Positions 9,885 through 18,691 of a stretch of 64,000 nucleotides of DNA are shown here, piece after piece. The translations under genes and the position numbers were made by a program. Positions within the stretch are counted from its first letter, which is position 1. Every line of letters begins with the position of its first letter. The stretch comes from Acidimicrobiaceae bacterium (lineage in GTDB: Bacteria > Actinomycetota > Acidimicrobiia > Acidimicrobiales > RAAP-2): contig PLON01000017.1 of the NCBI GenBank assembly GCA_003142095.1, positions 4,651 to 68,650 on the forward strand, read 5' to 3'. The notes below the pieces were generated by a model that was given only the letters and a program-made list of their open reading frames with translations, was not told where the DNA came from and made no database searches.

Positions 9885-11372
9885 TTAGCTCGCGAGAGCG
9901 CTGAGGTATTCAACCAGTGTGCGAACGCTGAAGGCCGTTGCACCCTTCGTCGTGTAGCCACGAGTCCCGTCGGCGCGGGCCGGTCCCGCAATGTCGAGGT
10001 GAGCCCACGGTTTGCCCGCGGTGAAACGGCGCAAGATTAAGGCCCCGATGATCGAACCGGCGCGAGGAGGCTTGCCCATATTTTTCATGTCCGCTATATC
10101 GGATTCAAAGTGCGACTCGTAACTGTCGACGAGCGGCAAGCGCCACAGCGTTTCGCCCGAGCGCAACGACGCGTCAAGCAGTTGACTCGCTAGTTCGTCG
10201 TTCGAAGCAAAGAGTGCACCGACCTCATCGCCGAGCGCCACGTTCTGAGCCCCGGTCAAGGTCGCCACGTCGATGATCGAGTCGGCGTTGGTCTCGGCGG
10301 CGAGGCTGAGGCCATCGGCCAAGATCAGTCGACCTTCCGCGTCGGTGTTCAAGACCTCAATCGTCATGCCGTTACGAATGGTGAGTACGTCGCCGGGCTT
10401 CGTCGCCTTATCGCCCACCAAGTTTTCGGTCAATGGCGTGATCGCCGATATCCGCACGCGAAGACCGAGACGACTCGCGAGCGACGTCGCGGCCATGACA
10501 ATCGCGGCGCCACTCATGTCGGTCTTCATCGCCATCATGCCGTCGGGAGTCTTCAGCGATAGTCCCCCAGAGTCGAACGTCACGCCTTTACCCACGAGCG
10601 CCACGTGCGGCATGGTGGCGCCAGGTTCGGGATCGTAGGTCGCATAAACGAGTCTCGTGGGCTGGGCCGAACCTTGACCTACCCCGAGCAGGCCCCCAAG
10701 GCGCTCTTCTCTGATCTTCGATTCAGTCCACACCTGCACGTCGACGTGGGCGTCCTGGCTCAAGCGCTCATCGATCTCATTCGCGAGAGTCCTCGGCGGC
10801 ATGGCGCCGGCCGGCGAGTCGACCAAGAACTTGGCCCAGTTGACAGCCTCGGCCACGAGGGCTCCGCGGGCAACGCCGCGCGTGACGTCGTCGTGGACGG
10901 ACACCGTGGGAAGCGGCACGCCAACCGGAACCACGTCGACACTCGTGGGCGCATCATGGTTCTTAAAGCTGTACGACGCAAGGATCGCCCCCTCGGCGAT
11001 CGCCTGGGCAACGCTCGTCGGATCTGTTATGCCTTCGGTCGGAAGAAGGAACGCGAGCGAACCCTCGCCCGCGGCACGTACCGCGCAGGCACCGGCGAGT
11101 CGATAGTTCGTCGGTGACTGATCATCGTCGCCGAGTGAGATGAGGGCCACGGCGGGACCGGTGACCGAGCGCAGTACGACGGTCGAACCCGCCTCGCGCT
11201 TCAGCCCCTGTTGGCGGCACCAGTCGGCGCTCAGTGATGTCGGAACCGCTATACCCGAGTTTGCGATCGCGTCGCTCAGCGTCGCTCCGCTCTCTCCGAC
11301 AACGACGGGTACGGCGATGGTTGGTAATACCAACGCTTCTTTGATCGATGAAACTCGCGCCGTTCGTGACAT
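9885..11372 (-). CDS. pepA: Leucyl aminopeptidase (M17)
   Basis: GKGVTFDSGGLSLKTPDGMMAMKTDMSGAA, NTDAEGRLILADGLSLA. Confidence 0.95.
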   Translation of the reverse strand: MSRTARVSSIKEALVLPTIAVPVVVGESGATLSDAIANSGIAVPTSLSADWCRQQGLKREAGSTVVLRSVTGPAVALISLGDDDQSPTNYRLAGACAVRAAGEGSLAFLLPTEGITDPTSVAQAIAEGAILASYSFKNHDAPTSVDVVPVGVPLPTVSVHDDVTRGVARGALVAEAVNWAKFLVDSPAGAMPPRTLANEIDERLSQDAHVDVQVWTESKIREERLGGLLGVGQGSAQPTRLVYATYDPEPGATMPHVALVGKGVTFDSGGLSLKTPDGMMAMKTDMSGAAIVMAATSLASRLGLRVRISAITPLTENLVGDKATKPGDVLTIRNGMTIEVLNTDAEGRLILADGLSLAAETNADSIIDVATLTGAQNVALGDEVGALFASNDELASQLLDASLRSGETLWRLPLVDSYESHFESDIADMKNMGKPPRAGSIIGALILRRFTAGKPWAHLDIAGPARADGTRGYTTKGATAFSVRTLVEYLSALAS

Positions 11373-11387
11373 ATCAGCCTTTTCTTC

Positions 11388-11963
11388 TCATTGATCGTGC
11401 AGACGAGCGGTTCGATGGTTGGGACCTTCGGCCCAGCGCGCCATTGCCCACACCAGGTCGCTCAGTCTGTTGAGGTATTGATGCACGAAGGAGCCCTCGA
11501 GCGGATACGTCAGCGCGACGCGCTCCGCGCGACGCACGACGGTTCGCGCCACGTCGAGGGCGGCCGAGAGCATGTTCTCGCCCGGTACGAGGAACTCCGT
11601 CGGCATCGTCGTCTCTTCGGCCAACGCGTCAATCTCGTGCTCGAGTCGTTCGACCATCGCCACCGTGATCAGCGTCTTCTCAGCGACGAGCTTGGAGCGG
11701 TTCGCGGGCAACGTCGCCACCTCGGCCATCAAGACCCACAGATCGCGTTCGATGGTGATCAAGAGATCGTTGAGACGTGATTCACGTTCGCTGAGCGATC
11801 GCGCCCAGCCGAGCGCCGCTTGCGCTTCGTCGACGGCACCATTCACTTCGATCGGTTCAGAAGTCTTCGCCACGCGACCACCAAAGTAGAGTCCGGTGGT
11901 CCCGTCGTCACCCCCACGGGTGTAAATCTTCACAGTGTTCAGCGTAGTGAACGTGAACATCAC
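11388..11963 (-). CDS. Cob(I)yrinic acid a,c-diamide adenosyltransferase (PduO type)
   Basis: KIYTRGGDDGTTGLYFGGRVAKTSEPIEVNGAVDEAQAALGWARS; VRRAERVALTYPLEGSFVHQYLNRLSDLVWAMAR. Confidence 0.92.
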   Translation of the reverse strand: MMFTFTTLNTVKIYTRGGDDGTTGLYFGGRVAKTSEPIEVNGAVDEAQAALGWARSLSERESRLNDLLITIERDLWVLMAEVATLPANRSKLVAEKTLITVAMVERLEHEIDALAEETTMPTEFLVPGENMLSAALDVARTVVRRAERVALTYPLEGSFVHQYLNRLSDLVWAMARWAEGPNHRTARLHDQ

Positions 11964-11981
11964 AAGTAACCTGATGATCCA

Positions 11982-14900
11982 ATGGAGTCCCTACTTCGTC
12001 CGCCGTTTGCGCGACCAAACGCTGACGACCCTTATCTCGCGGCTCTCGCCCAGAAAGTCGTCATCTTTGACGGAGCCACAGGCACGAATTTGCAGCTTCG
12101 CCACCTCGAGGCCGACGACTTTGGCGGCGTCACCTTCGAAGGGTGCAACGAGATTCTCACGGTCACGCGGCCCGACGTCGTCGAAGCGCTCCACCGGTCG
12201 TTTTTTGACGTGGGTGTCGACGCGGTGGAGACCGACTCCTTCGGATCGTTCTCGGTGGTGCTGGGCGAATACGGCATTGCCGATCGCGCCCACGAACTAG
12301 CTCTTGCCTCCGCCCAGATCGCCCGGCGCGTCGCCGACAGCTACGCCAGTCCCGGCGAACCAAAATTCGTCGCGGGATCGATGGGGCCGGGAACCAAGTT
12401 CCCCACTCTCGGACAGATCTCCTACGACAACCTCTCAGCGAGTTACGAAGAGTTGGCCTACGGACTCCTCGAAGGCGGCGTCGATCTCCTGCTGATTGAG
12501 ACCATGTTTGACCTCCTCTCGGGAAAGGCGGCCATCGCCGCCTGTCACCGTGCTATGGCGCGTCACGGACGTATCGTCCCGATTCAAGTCCAGGTCACGA
12601 TCGAGTTGACGGGCCGCATGCTGCCCGGTACTGAAATTGGCGCCGCGATTGCGGCACTGTCACCTCTGGGCATTGACGTGCTGGGACTTAACTGCGCGAC
12701 GGGTCCGGTTGAGATGTACGAGCCGCTCCGTACCCTCAGCGACACCGCGCTCATTCCTCTGTCGTGCATGCCCAACGCGGGTCTACCGAGCGTGGTCGAC
12801 GGAAAGATGCACTACGACCTCACGCCCGACGCGCTCGCGGAGCATCTCTCAAAGTTCGTAACCGAGTGCGGCGTGCAGGTGGTGGGCGGATGTTGCGGGA
12901 CAACGCCCGAGCACCTCACCCGGGTCATCGAGACCGTGCGACCTCTCGGCGCGGCCAAACGCTCTCCGGTCCTCGAGCCGTCCGTTGCGTCGATCTACTC
13001 ACCAGTTAGCTACCAACAAGACCGTTCGGTTCTTCTCGTGGGCGAACGGACCAACGCGAACGGCTCCAAGAAGTTCCGCGAAGCCATGCTTGAGGGCGAC
13101 TGGGACACCTGCGTCGAGATTGGGCGCGAACAGATCAAAGAGGGCGCGCACGTTTTGGATGTCTGCGTCGACTACACCGGCGCCGACGGCGTGAGTGACA
13201 TGAGCGAACTGATGAGCCGTCTCGCCACGCAGTCGTCCGTTCCGGTCATGATCGACACGACTGAGGCCCCGGTCGCGCGCGCCGCACTCACCTGGCTCGG
13301 TGGCAAACCGATGCTGAACTCGGTCAACCTCGAAGAGGGTGACGCGCCAGGTACGCGCCTCGACAGTTTCTTAACGCTCGCGGCGGAGTTCGGGGCGGCG
13401 GTCGTAGCGACGTGCATCGACGAAGAGGGACAGGCCAGAACCGCCGAGTGGAAGGTGCGCGCCGCGCGGGCCATCACCGACCTCGCGGTCGAGCGCTACG
13501 GCCTTGATCCCCACGACATCTTCATTGACGCCCTCGCCTTGCCGCTGTCGACGGGCATGATCGACTCGCGTCGCGACGGGATCGAAACCCTCGACGCCAT
13601 ACGACGCATCAAAGCCGAAATGCCCGGCGTGCGAACGATCCTGGGTCTGTCGAACATCTCCTTTGGCCTTAACCCCGCCGCGCGCCAGGTCCTGAACAGT
13701 GTCTTCCTTCACGAAGCGGCCGAGGCCGGTCTCGACGCCGCCATCGTGCACGCCTCGAAGATCCTGCCGCTGCATCGAATTGACGAAGAGGCCCGCCAAG
13801 TCTGTCTCGATCTCATCTACGACCGACGCCACGACGGTTACGATCCGCTCAGTGAGTTGTTGCGTCTCTTCGAAGGCGTCTCGACGTCGAGCAACCGTGG
13901 GCCGTCGCTCGACGATCTCCCCCTGAACGAACGACTGAAACGCCGAATTATCGACGGCGCCCGGGTGGGTCTGGAAAACGACCTCAACGAGGCGATGGAG
14001 AAGGGCGCGACACCCCTCGACATCGTGAACGAGATTCTCCTTGACGGCATGCGCGTCGTCGGCGACCTCTTCGCGAGCGGTGAGATGCAACTACCGTTCG
14101 TCTTGCAAAGCGCGGAGACCATGAAGTCGGCGGTGTCATTCCTTGAACCCCTGATGGAAAAGAGCGACCAGGGTGGCCGCGGCCGCGTGGTTCTCGCCAC
14201 CGTCAAGGGCGACGTTCACGACATCGGTAAGAACCTCGTCGACATCATCTTGACGAATAACGGATACGAAGTCATCAATCTCGGCATCAAGGTCGGCGTG
14301 AACGAGATGCTGAGTGCGGTCGAAGAACACAAGGCCGACGCCCTGGGCATGAGTGGACTCCTCGTGAAATCAACGCTCATCATGCGCGAGAACCTCGAGA
14401 TCATGAACGAGCGCGCGATGTCCAATGTGCCGGTTCTCTTGGGCGGCGCGGCCCTCACTCGAACCTACGTTGAACGCGACCTGCGCGAGATTTACGCCGG
14501 CCGTCTTTTCTACGGCAAGGACGCCTTCGAAGGACTTCGCGTGCTCGATCAACTCGGGGAAATTCGCCGCGGAGGAACTGACGATCCGACCTTCGGCCGA
14601 GAACTCTCAAAGAAGAAAGTCCAGCGACGTTTTCGCGAAGAGAAGCCCGCCGGCAGCGAAACGACGACGCGTAGCGCCGAGGTTGAAGACGACAATCCTC
14701 TCTTCGTGCCCCCGTTCCTCGGCAGTCGTGTCGCAAAGGGCATGAGCCTCGACGAGATCACCGAATTTTTGAATCAGACTGCGCTCTTTCGAAACCAGTG
14801 GGGCTTTCGACCCGAAGAGGGCGAGAATGACGCCGCCTTCAAGGAACGAGTCAGCGCGACATTGCGCGAGCAACTCAGCCTGGCCAAAGAAGACGACCTC

Positions 14901-15485
14901 CTCGTACCCCAAGTGGTCTGGGGGCATTACCCCGCCGCCTCAGACGGGAACGACCTGGTCATCTTTGCGGACGACTCCCACGACGAAGAAGTCACGCGCT
15001 TTCACTTCCCGCGCCAGAGTGATGCGCCACACCTCTGCATCGCTGACTTCTTTCGTCCGCTCGACAGCCCCGACCGCGACTACGCGAGCTTCATGTTGGT
15101 CACGATGGGCAGCCGGGTCTCCGAACGAGCCCACCAGCTCTTCAGTGAAAATCACTACACCGATTACCTCATGCTCCACGGGCTCGGCGTTGAAATGGCC
15201 GAAGCGCTCGCCGAGATGTGGCATAAGCGCATCCGCGCCGAACTCGGCTACGTCGAAGAAGACGGCCCCACGCTGACCGGGCTTTTTCGCCAGCAGTACC
15301 GCGGAGGGCGATATTCGTGGGGATACCCGGCGTGCCCGGACCTCACGGACAACGCCAAGGTGGCGAACCTCCTCGAGTCCGAGCGGATTGGCGTCTCGGT
15401 CTCGGAGGGTTTCCAGCTGCATCCCGAACAGACGACCGACGCGATCATCTCTCACCATCCGAGGGCCAAGTACTTCATCGCCTAG
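11982..15485 (+). CDS. metH: Cobalamin-dependent methionine synthase
   Basis: 1167 aa; Hcy domain (DGATGTNLQ, GGCCGTTPEH), pterin-binding (GERTNANGSKKF), B12 domain (VKGDVHDIGKNLV), activation domain at C-terminus. Confidence 0.97.
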   Translation: MESLLRPPFARPNADDPYLAALAQKVVIFDGATGTNLQLRHLEADDFGGVTFEGCNEILTVTRPDVVEALHRSFFDVGVDAVETDSFGSFSVVLGEYGIADRAHELALASAQIARRVADSYASPGEPKFVAGSMGPGTKFPTLGQISYDNLSASYEELAYGLLEGGVDLLLIETMFDLLSGKAAIAACHRAMARHGRIVPIQVQVTIELTGRMLPGTEIGAAIAALSPLGIDVLGLNCATGPVEMYEPLRTLSDTALIPLSCMPNAGLPSVVDGKMHYDLTPDALAEHLSKFVTECGVQVVGGCCGTTPEHLTRVIETVRPLGAAKRSPVLEPSVASIYSPVSYQQDRSVLLVGERTNANGSKKFREAMLEGDWDTCVEIGREQIKEGAHVLDVCVDYTGADGVSDMSELMSRLATQSSVPVMIDTTEAPVARAALTWLGGKPMLNSVNLEEGDAPGTRLDSFLTLAAEFGAAVVATCIDEEGQARTAEWKVRAARAITDLAVERYGLDPHDIFIDALALPLSTGMIDSRRDGIETLDAIRRIKAEMPGVRTILGLSNISFGLNPAARQVLNSVFLHEAAEAGLDAAIVHASKILPLHRIDEEARQVCLDLIYDRRHDGYDPLSELLRLFEGVSTSSNRGPSLDDLPLNERLKRRIIDGARVGLENDLNEAMEKGATPLDIVNEILLDGMRVVGDLFASGEMQLPFVLQSAETMKSAVSFLEPLMEKSDQGGRGRVVLATVKGDVHDIGKNLVDIILTNNGYEVINLGIKVGVNEMLSAVEEHKADALGMSGLLVKSTLIMRENLEIMNERAMSNVPVLLGGAALTRTYVERDLREIYAGRLFYGKDAFEGLRVLDQLGEIRRGGTDDPTFGRELSKKKVQRRFREEKPAGSETTTRSAEVEDDNPLFVPPFLGSRVAKGMSLDEITEFLNQTALFRNQWGFRPEEGENDAAFKERVSATLREQLSLAKEDDLLVPQVVWGHYPAASDGNDLVIFADDSHDEEVTRFHFPRQSDAPHLCIADFFRPLDSPDRDYASFMLVTMGSRVSERAHQLFSENHYTDYLMLHGLGVEMAEALAEMWHKRIRAELGYVEEDGPTLTGLFRQQYRGGRYSWGYPACPDLTDNAKVANLLESERIGVSVSEGFQLHPEQTTDAIISHHPRAKYFIA

Positions 15486-15591
15486 CTCCGGACTTCATCG
15501 TCTGGCTCCATGATTCGCCGACGACTCGTCGTTACTCGCGGATATTCCAATTGATCTGACGTCCAGATTTCCCGAAAGTCTGCTCAGTAAG

Positions 15592-15625
15592 CGTTAGTTG
15601 ATACTTACGTAAGCGAATACTAACG
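15592..15625. promoter_or_regulatory. Concentric double palindrome upstream of ArsR-type gene (candidate operator)
   Basis: CGTTAGT-TGATA-CTTACGTAAG-CGAAT-ACTAACG; inner 10-bp palindrome and outer 7-bp arms share the same centre; 8 bp before the ATG. Confidence 0.65.
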
Positions 15626-15632
15626 TAGAGCC

Positions 15633-15935
15633 ATGGACACGCTCCTGAAGACTCTGGGTGAACCGAAGCGCTGCGAGATCATCCGTCTCGTCTGGTCGGA
15701 AGAAAAGGCGGCGACCGAGATCGCCGCACATTTCCCCACCGTCACTCGCTCAGCCATTTCGCAACATCTCGGCGTCCTACGCCGAAGTGGATTGGTCAGC
15801 GAACGACGAGATGGGACGAGACGGATGTACTCGGTCAATCACCGCGAAGTTGCACGACTTCGCGCGTTCCTCGACTCCTTTTGGACCGACAGTCTCGAAA
15901 AACTCCGTGATCTTGCGGAATCGAACGAACAATGA
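15633..15935 (+). CDS. ArsR/SmtB-like winged-helix transcriptional regulator
   Basis: LLKTLGEPKRCEIIRLVWSEEKAATEIAAHF...SAISQHLGVLRRSGLVSERRDGTRRMYSVN. Confidence 0.92.
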   Translation: MDTLLKTLGEPKRCEIIRLVWSEEKAATEIAAHFPTVTRSAISQHLGVLRRSGLVSERRDGTRRMYSVNHREVARLRAFLDSFWTDSLEKLRDLAESNEQ

Positions 15936-15944
15936 AAGGAAAAA

Positions 15945-16382
15945 ATGAGCACTGAAGCCATCAAAGAAATAGTGGTGAAGGCACCGCCGACAAAGGTGTT
16001 TCCCTATCTGATCGATCCCGATCTCATGGTGCAGTGGCTGGGGTCGGAGGTATCGCTGGACCCGGTGAAGGGGGGCGAGTTCCGAGTTGTTTGTGGAGGA
16101 AACCCCGGACTCGGCGAGTTCCTAGAAATTGTCACCAACGAAAAAGTGGTCTTCACGTTCGGATGGAACGTGCCCGGCCACCCGATCCCCGCCGGATCAA
16201 CGGAGGTGGAAATCAGCCTCACGCCTACGGGAGACGACACCATTGTGCGCCTCACGCACCGCGGGTTACCCGATGACGCGATCACCGATCACCTCGCCGG
16301 ATGGGGTTTCTACCTCAGTCGACTCGAGGTGGTCATGAACGGCATCGATCCAGGCCCTGACAGCATGCCCTCTCACGACTAG
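15945..16382 (+). CDS. SRPBCC/AHSA1 domain protein
   Basis: IKEIVVKAPPTKVFPYLIDPDLMVQWLGSEVSLDPVKGGEFRV...VRLTHRGLPDDA. Confidence 0.88.
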   Translation: MSTEAIKEIVVKAPPTKVFPYLIDPDLMVQWLGSEVSLDPVKGGEFRVVCGGNPGLGEFLEIVTNEKVVFTFGWNVPGHPIPAGSTEVEISLTPTGDDTIVRLTHRGLPDDAITDHLAGWGFYLSRLEVVMNGIDPGPDSMPSHD

Positions 16383-16416
16383 TGCGCGCTCAGCCACGCG
16401 GTGAGAGGATGCCCAG

Positions 16417-17043
16417 ATGACGACAGGTGATCTTTGGCAGTACATCGGCTCAGAACGCGCCGCGTTGGCGGACACGTGGGAGTCGCTCAGGCCCGAGCAG
16501 TGGAGCGCTCCGTCGTGGTGTGAGGGATGGACGGTGCAAGAAACCGCGGGACACGTACTTGCTGCCGCGGAACAGACACCGGTCAACTTCTTCAAAGAGT
16601 TTGCGTCGGCGGGATTTAAGTTCAACGTCTTCGCGGAGCGCGGTGCGCAGCGGTACGGCGCACTTGCACCTGACGAACTCGTTCGACGCTTACGGGCACG
16701 AACCTCGACGAGGAATCATCCGCCGGGGCCCGCGAACGCCATGCTCGGTGAAGTCGTCGTGCACGGTGACGATATGCGTCGTCCGCTCGGTCTTTCTCAC
16801 CACACGCCCGAGGCCGCGCTCGTGGTGGTGGCGGACAACTGGAAGAAGACGAACATCCTGATTGGTTCAAAAAAGAGAATCGAAGGGCTTCGTCTAGCGG
16901 CCACGGACGCCCCCTGGACGCACGGCGATGGACTAGAAGTCTCAGGGCCGTTGCAGTCGTTACTGCTCGCGATGACGGGGCGCAAACAGGTGCTCAGCGA
17001 TCTGTCGGGTGACGGCGTTTCGGTACTGGCCAGCCGCACGTAG
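16417..17043 (+). CDS. Maleylpyruvate isomerase / DinB-like mycothiol-dependent family protein
   Basis: SERAALADTWESLRPEQWSAPSWCEGWTVQETAGHVLAAAEQTP; GEVVVHGDDMRRPLG. Confidence 0.78.
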   Translation: MTTGDLWQYIGSERAALADTWESLRPEQWSAPSWCEGWTVQETAGHVLAAAEQTPVNFFKEFASAGFKFNVFAERGAQRYGALAPDELVRRLRARTSTRNHPPGPANAMLGEVVVHGDDMRRPLGLSHHTPEAALVVVADNWKKTNILIGSKKRIEGLRLAATDAPWTHGDGLEVSGPLQSLLLAMTGRKQVLSDLSGDGVSVLASRT

Positions 17044-17062
17044 TACGAGCTGACTGCGAAAA

Positions 17063-18691
17063 TTAGCGCCTGAGAACTGGCGCGCCCACGGGGGTTGCTT
17101 CGCTCAATGCCTCACGCGCGTGGTAACTCGATCGGGTTAACGGCGACGACTGCACGTGGCGAAGCCCGAGACGCCTTCCGCGCTCGGCAAGATCCTCAAA
17201 CTCCGACGGTTCCCAGAATCGTGCGACGGGCAGGTGGCGTTCAGTGGGTCGCAGATACTGACCAATGGTGACGATCTGAACGCCGACAGCGGCTAAATCA
17301 CTCATCGTTTCTTCAACCTCGTCGACGGTTTCGCCGAGACCGACCATGAGTCCCGACTTCGTTGTGAGCCCCGCGTGGGCGCTTCGAGCGAGCACGGTGA
17401 GAGAACGCAGGTAACCCGCACTCGGACGAACCGCTCGTTGCAAGCGAGCGACCGTTTCGATGTTGTGATTCAACACGTCGGGCCGTTCGTCGAAAAGAAT
17501 CTGCAACGAGTCTGAGTCACCGCGCAGATCACTGGTCAATACTTCGACGTCCGTGCTCGGTGAGCGCTCTCGAATGGCCCGCACGCTCGCCGCGATGGCG
17601 GCCGCTCCCCCGTCGTCGAGGTCGTCGCGCGCGACACAGGTGATGACAGCGTGAGCCAGTTTGAGTCGAACCACGGCCTCGGCAACTCGCTCCGGCTCCG
17701 TTGGATCGAGGGCGAAGGGTTTACGAGTGTCAACGAGACAGAAACCACACGCGCGCGTGCACCGTTCTCCGTTCACCATGAACGTCGCCGTTCCCGCGGA
17801 CCAGCACTCGAAGATATTGGGGCATCCCGCCTCTTCGCAGACCGTCACGAGACGCAGGTCTTCGGTCAACTTGCGCAGAGATTGATACTCACTTCCCATA
17901 CGGGCTTCGATACGTAGCCACTCGGGCTTTCGCGTCGCGATCGAGAGACCGGCGTCCGGGTCGACGCCGGCCTTACGGAGACGGCGAATCAGTGGCCGCT
18001 CGTCCGACGTGGTGGCCGCGCTGCGATCAACTTTCGCGACGCGAGACACTTCGTTGAGTTCGCGATCGAGTTCTTCGCCCAGCAGATTCTCCACCTCGAG
18101 CGCGGTGACGTAAAGCCCGAGTGAGGTGAGTGACGCCACGGGCTTATCGGGAATGCCACAAGGCACGATGGCCCGAAAACCTTCCAGGTCAATGTCGACG
18201 TTGAGCGCCACTCCGTGCAGCGTGCGACGCACACCGTTCGCGTTACGCTCGGTACGCACGCCCACCGCGGCAATCTTCGCCGGATGCGTCGCCAGATTCG
18301 CCCACACGCCGGGATATCCCTCGAGCCGACCAACTTCACCGAGTTGTCCTTCGGGGTCGACACGTCGGACCGTTGAAATCACGGCGTCTTCGAGATGGCG
18401 AACGTGCGACTTGCCGGCCGCGGGGTCGTCGGCGACGGTGACGATCGCCCACGCGACCACCTGTCCGGGAGCGTGGTACGTCACGTCTCCCCCGCGATCG
18501 GCGTCAATGACAACGGCGTTCAACTCGGCTGGTGGCACCAGGAAGTGTTCGTCGAGCGTTCGTACGCCACGCGTATAGGTCGGCGGATGCTCGAAGAGCA
18601 AGACGTAGTCGTCACTCGCCTGCAATAACGCTCGTTGGAGATCATTCGCTTCAGCGAAGGAAACTCGTCCGAGGTGGCGACGTCGCAACAT
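17063..18691 (-). CDS. Fused octanoyltransferase (LipB) - lipoyl synthase (LipA)
   Basis: Single 542 aa ORF. LipB: RGGDVTYHAPGQ, PCGIPDKPVASLTSLG. LipA: CEEAGCPNIFEC (Cx4Cx5C), CTRACGFC (Cx3Cx2C), C-terminal RSSYHA. Confidence 0.93.
   Translation of the reverse strand: MLRRRHLGRVSFAEANDLQRALLQASDDYVLLFEHPPTYTRGVRTLDEHFLVPPAELNAVVIDADRGGDVTYHAPGQVVAWAIVTVADDPAAGKSHVRHLEDAVISTVRRVDPEGQLGEVGRLEGYPGVWANLATHPAKIAAVGVRTERNANGVRRTLHGVALNVDIDLEGFRAIVPCGIPDKPVASLTSLGLYVTALEVENLLGEELDRELNEVSRVAKVDRSAATTSDERPLIRRLRKAGVDPDAGLSIATRKPEWLRIEARMGSEYQSLRKLTEDLRLVTVCEEAGCPNIFECWSAGTATFMVNGERCTRACGFCLVDTRKPFALDPTEPERVAEAVVRLKLAHAVITCVARDDLDDGGAAAIAASVRAIRERSPSTDVEVLTSDLRGDSDSLQILFDERPDVLNHNIETVARLQRAVRPSAGYLRSLTVLARSAHAGLTTKSGLMVGLGETVDEVEETMSDLAAVGVQIVTIGQYLRPTERHLPVARFWEPSEFEDLAERGRRLGLRHVQSSPLTRSSYHAREALSEATPVGAPVLRR

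Noticed and set aside
11963-11982. Search for a cobalamin or SAM riboswitch upstream of metH
   Set aside because: Only about 18 nt separate the divergent genes, leaving no room for a riboswitch.
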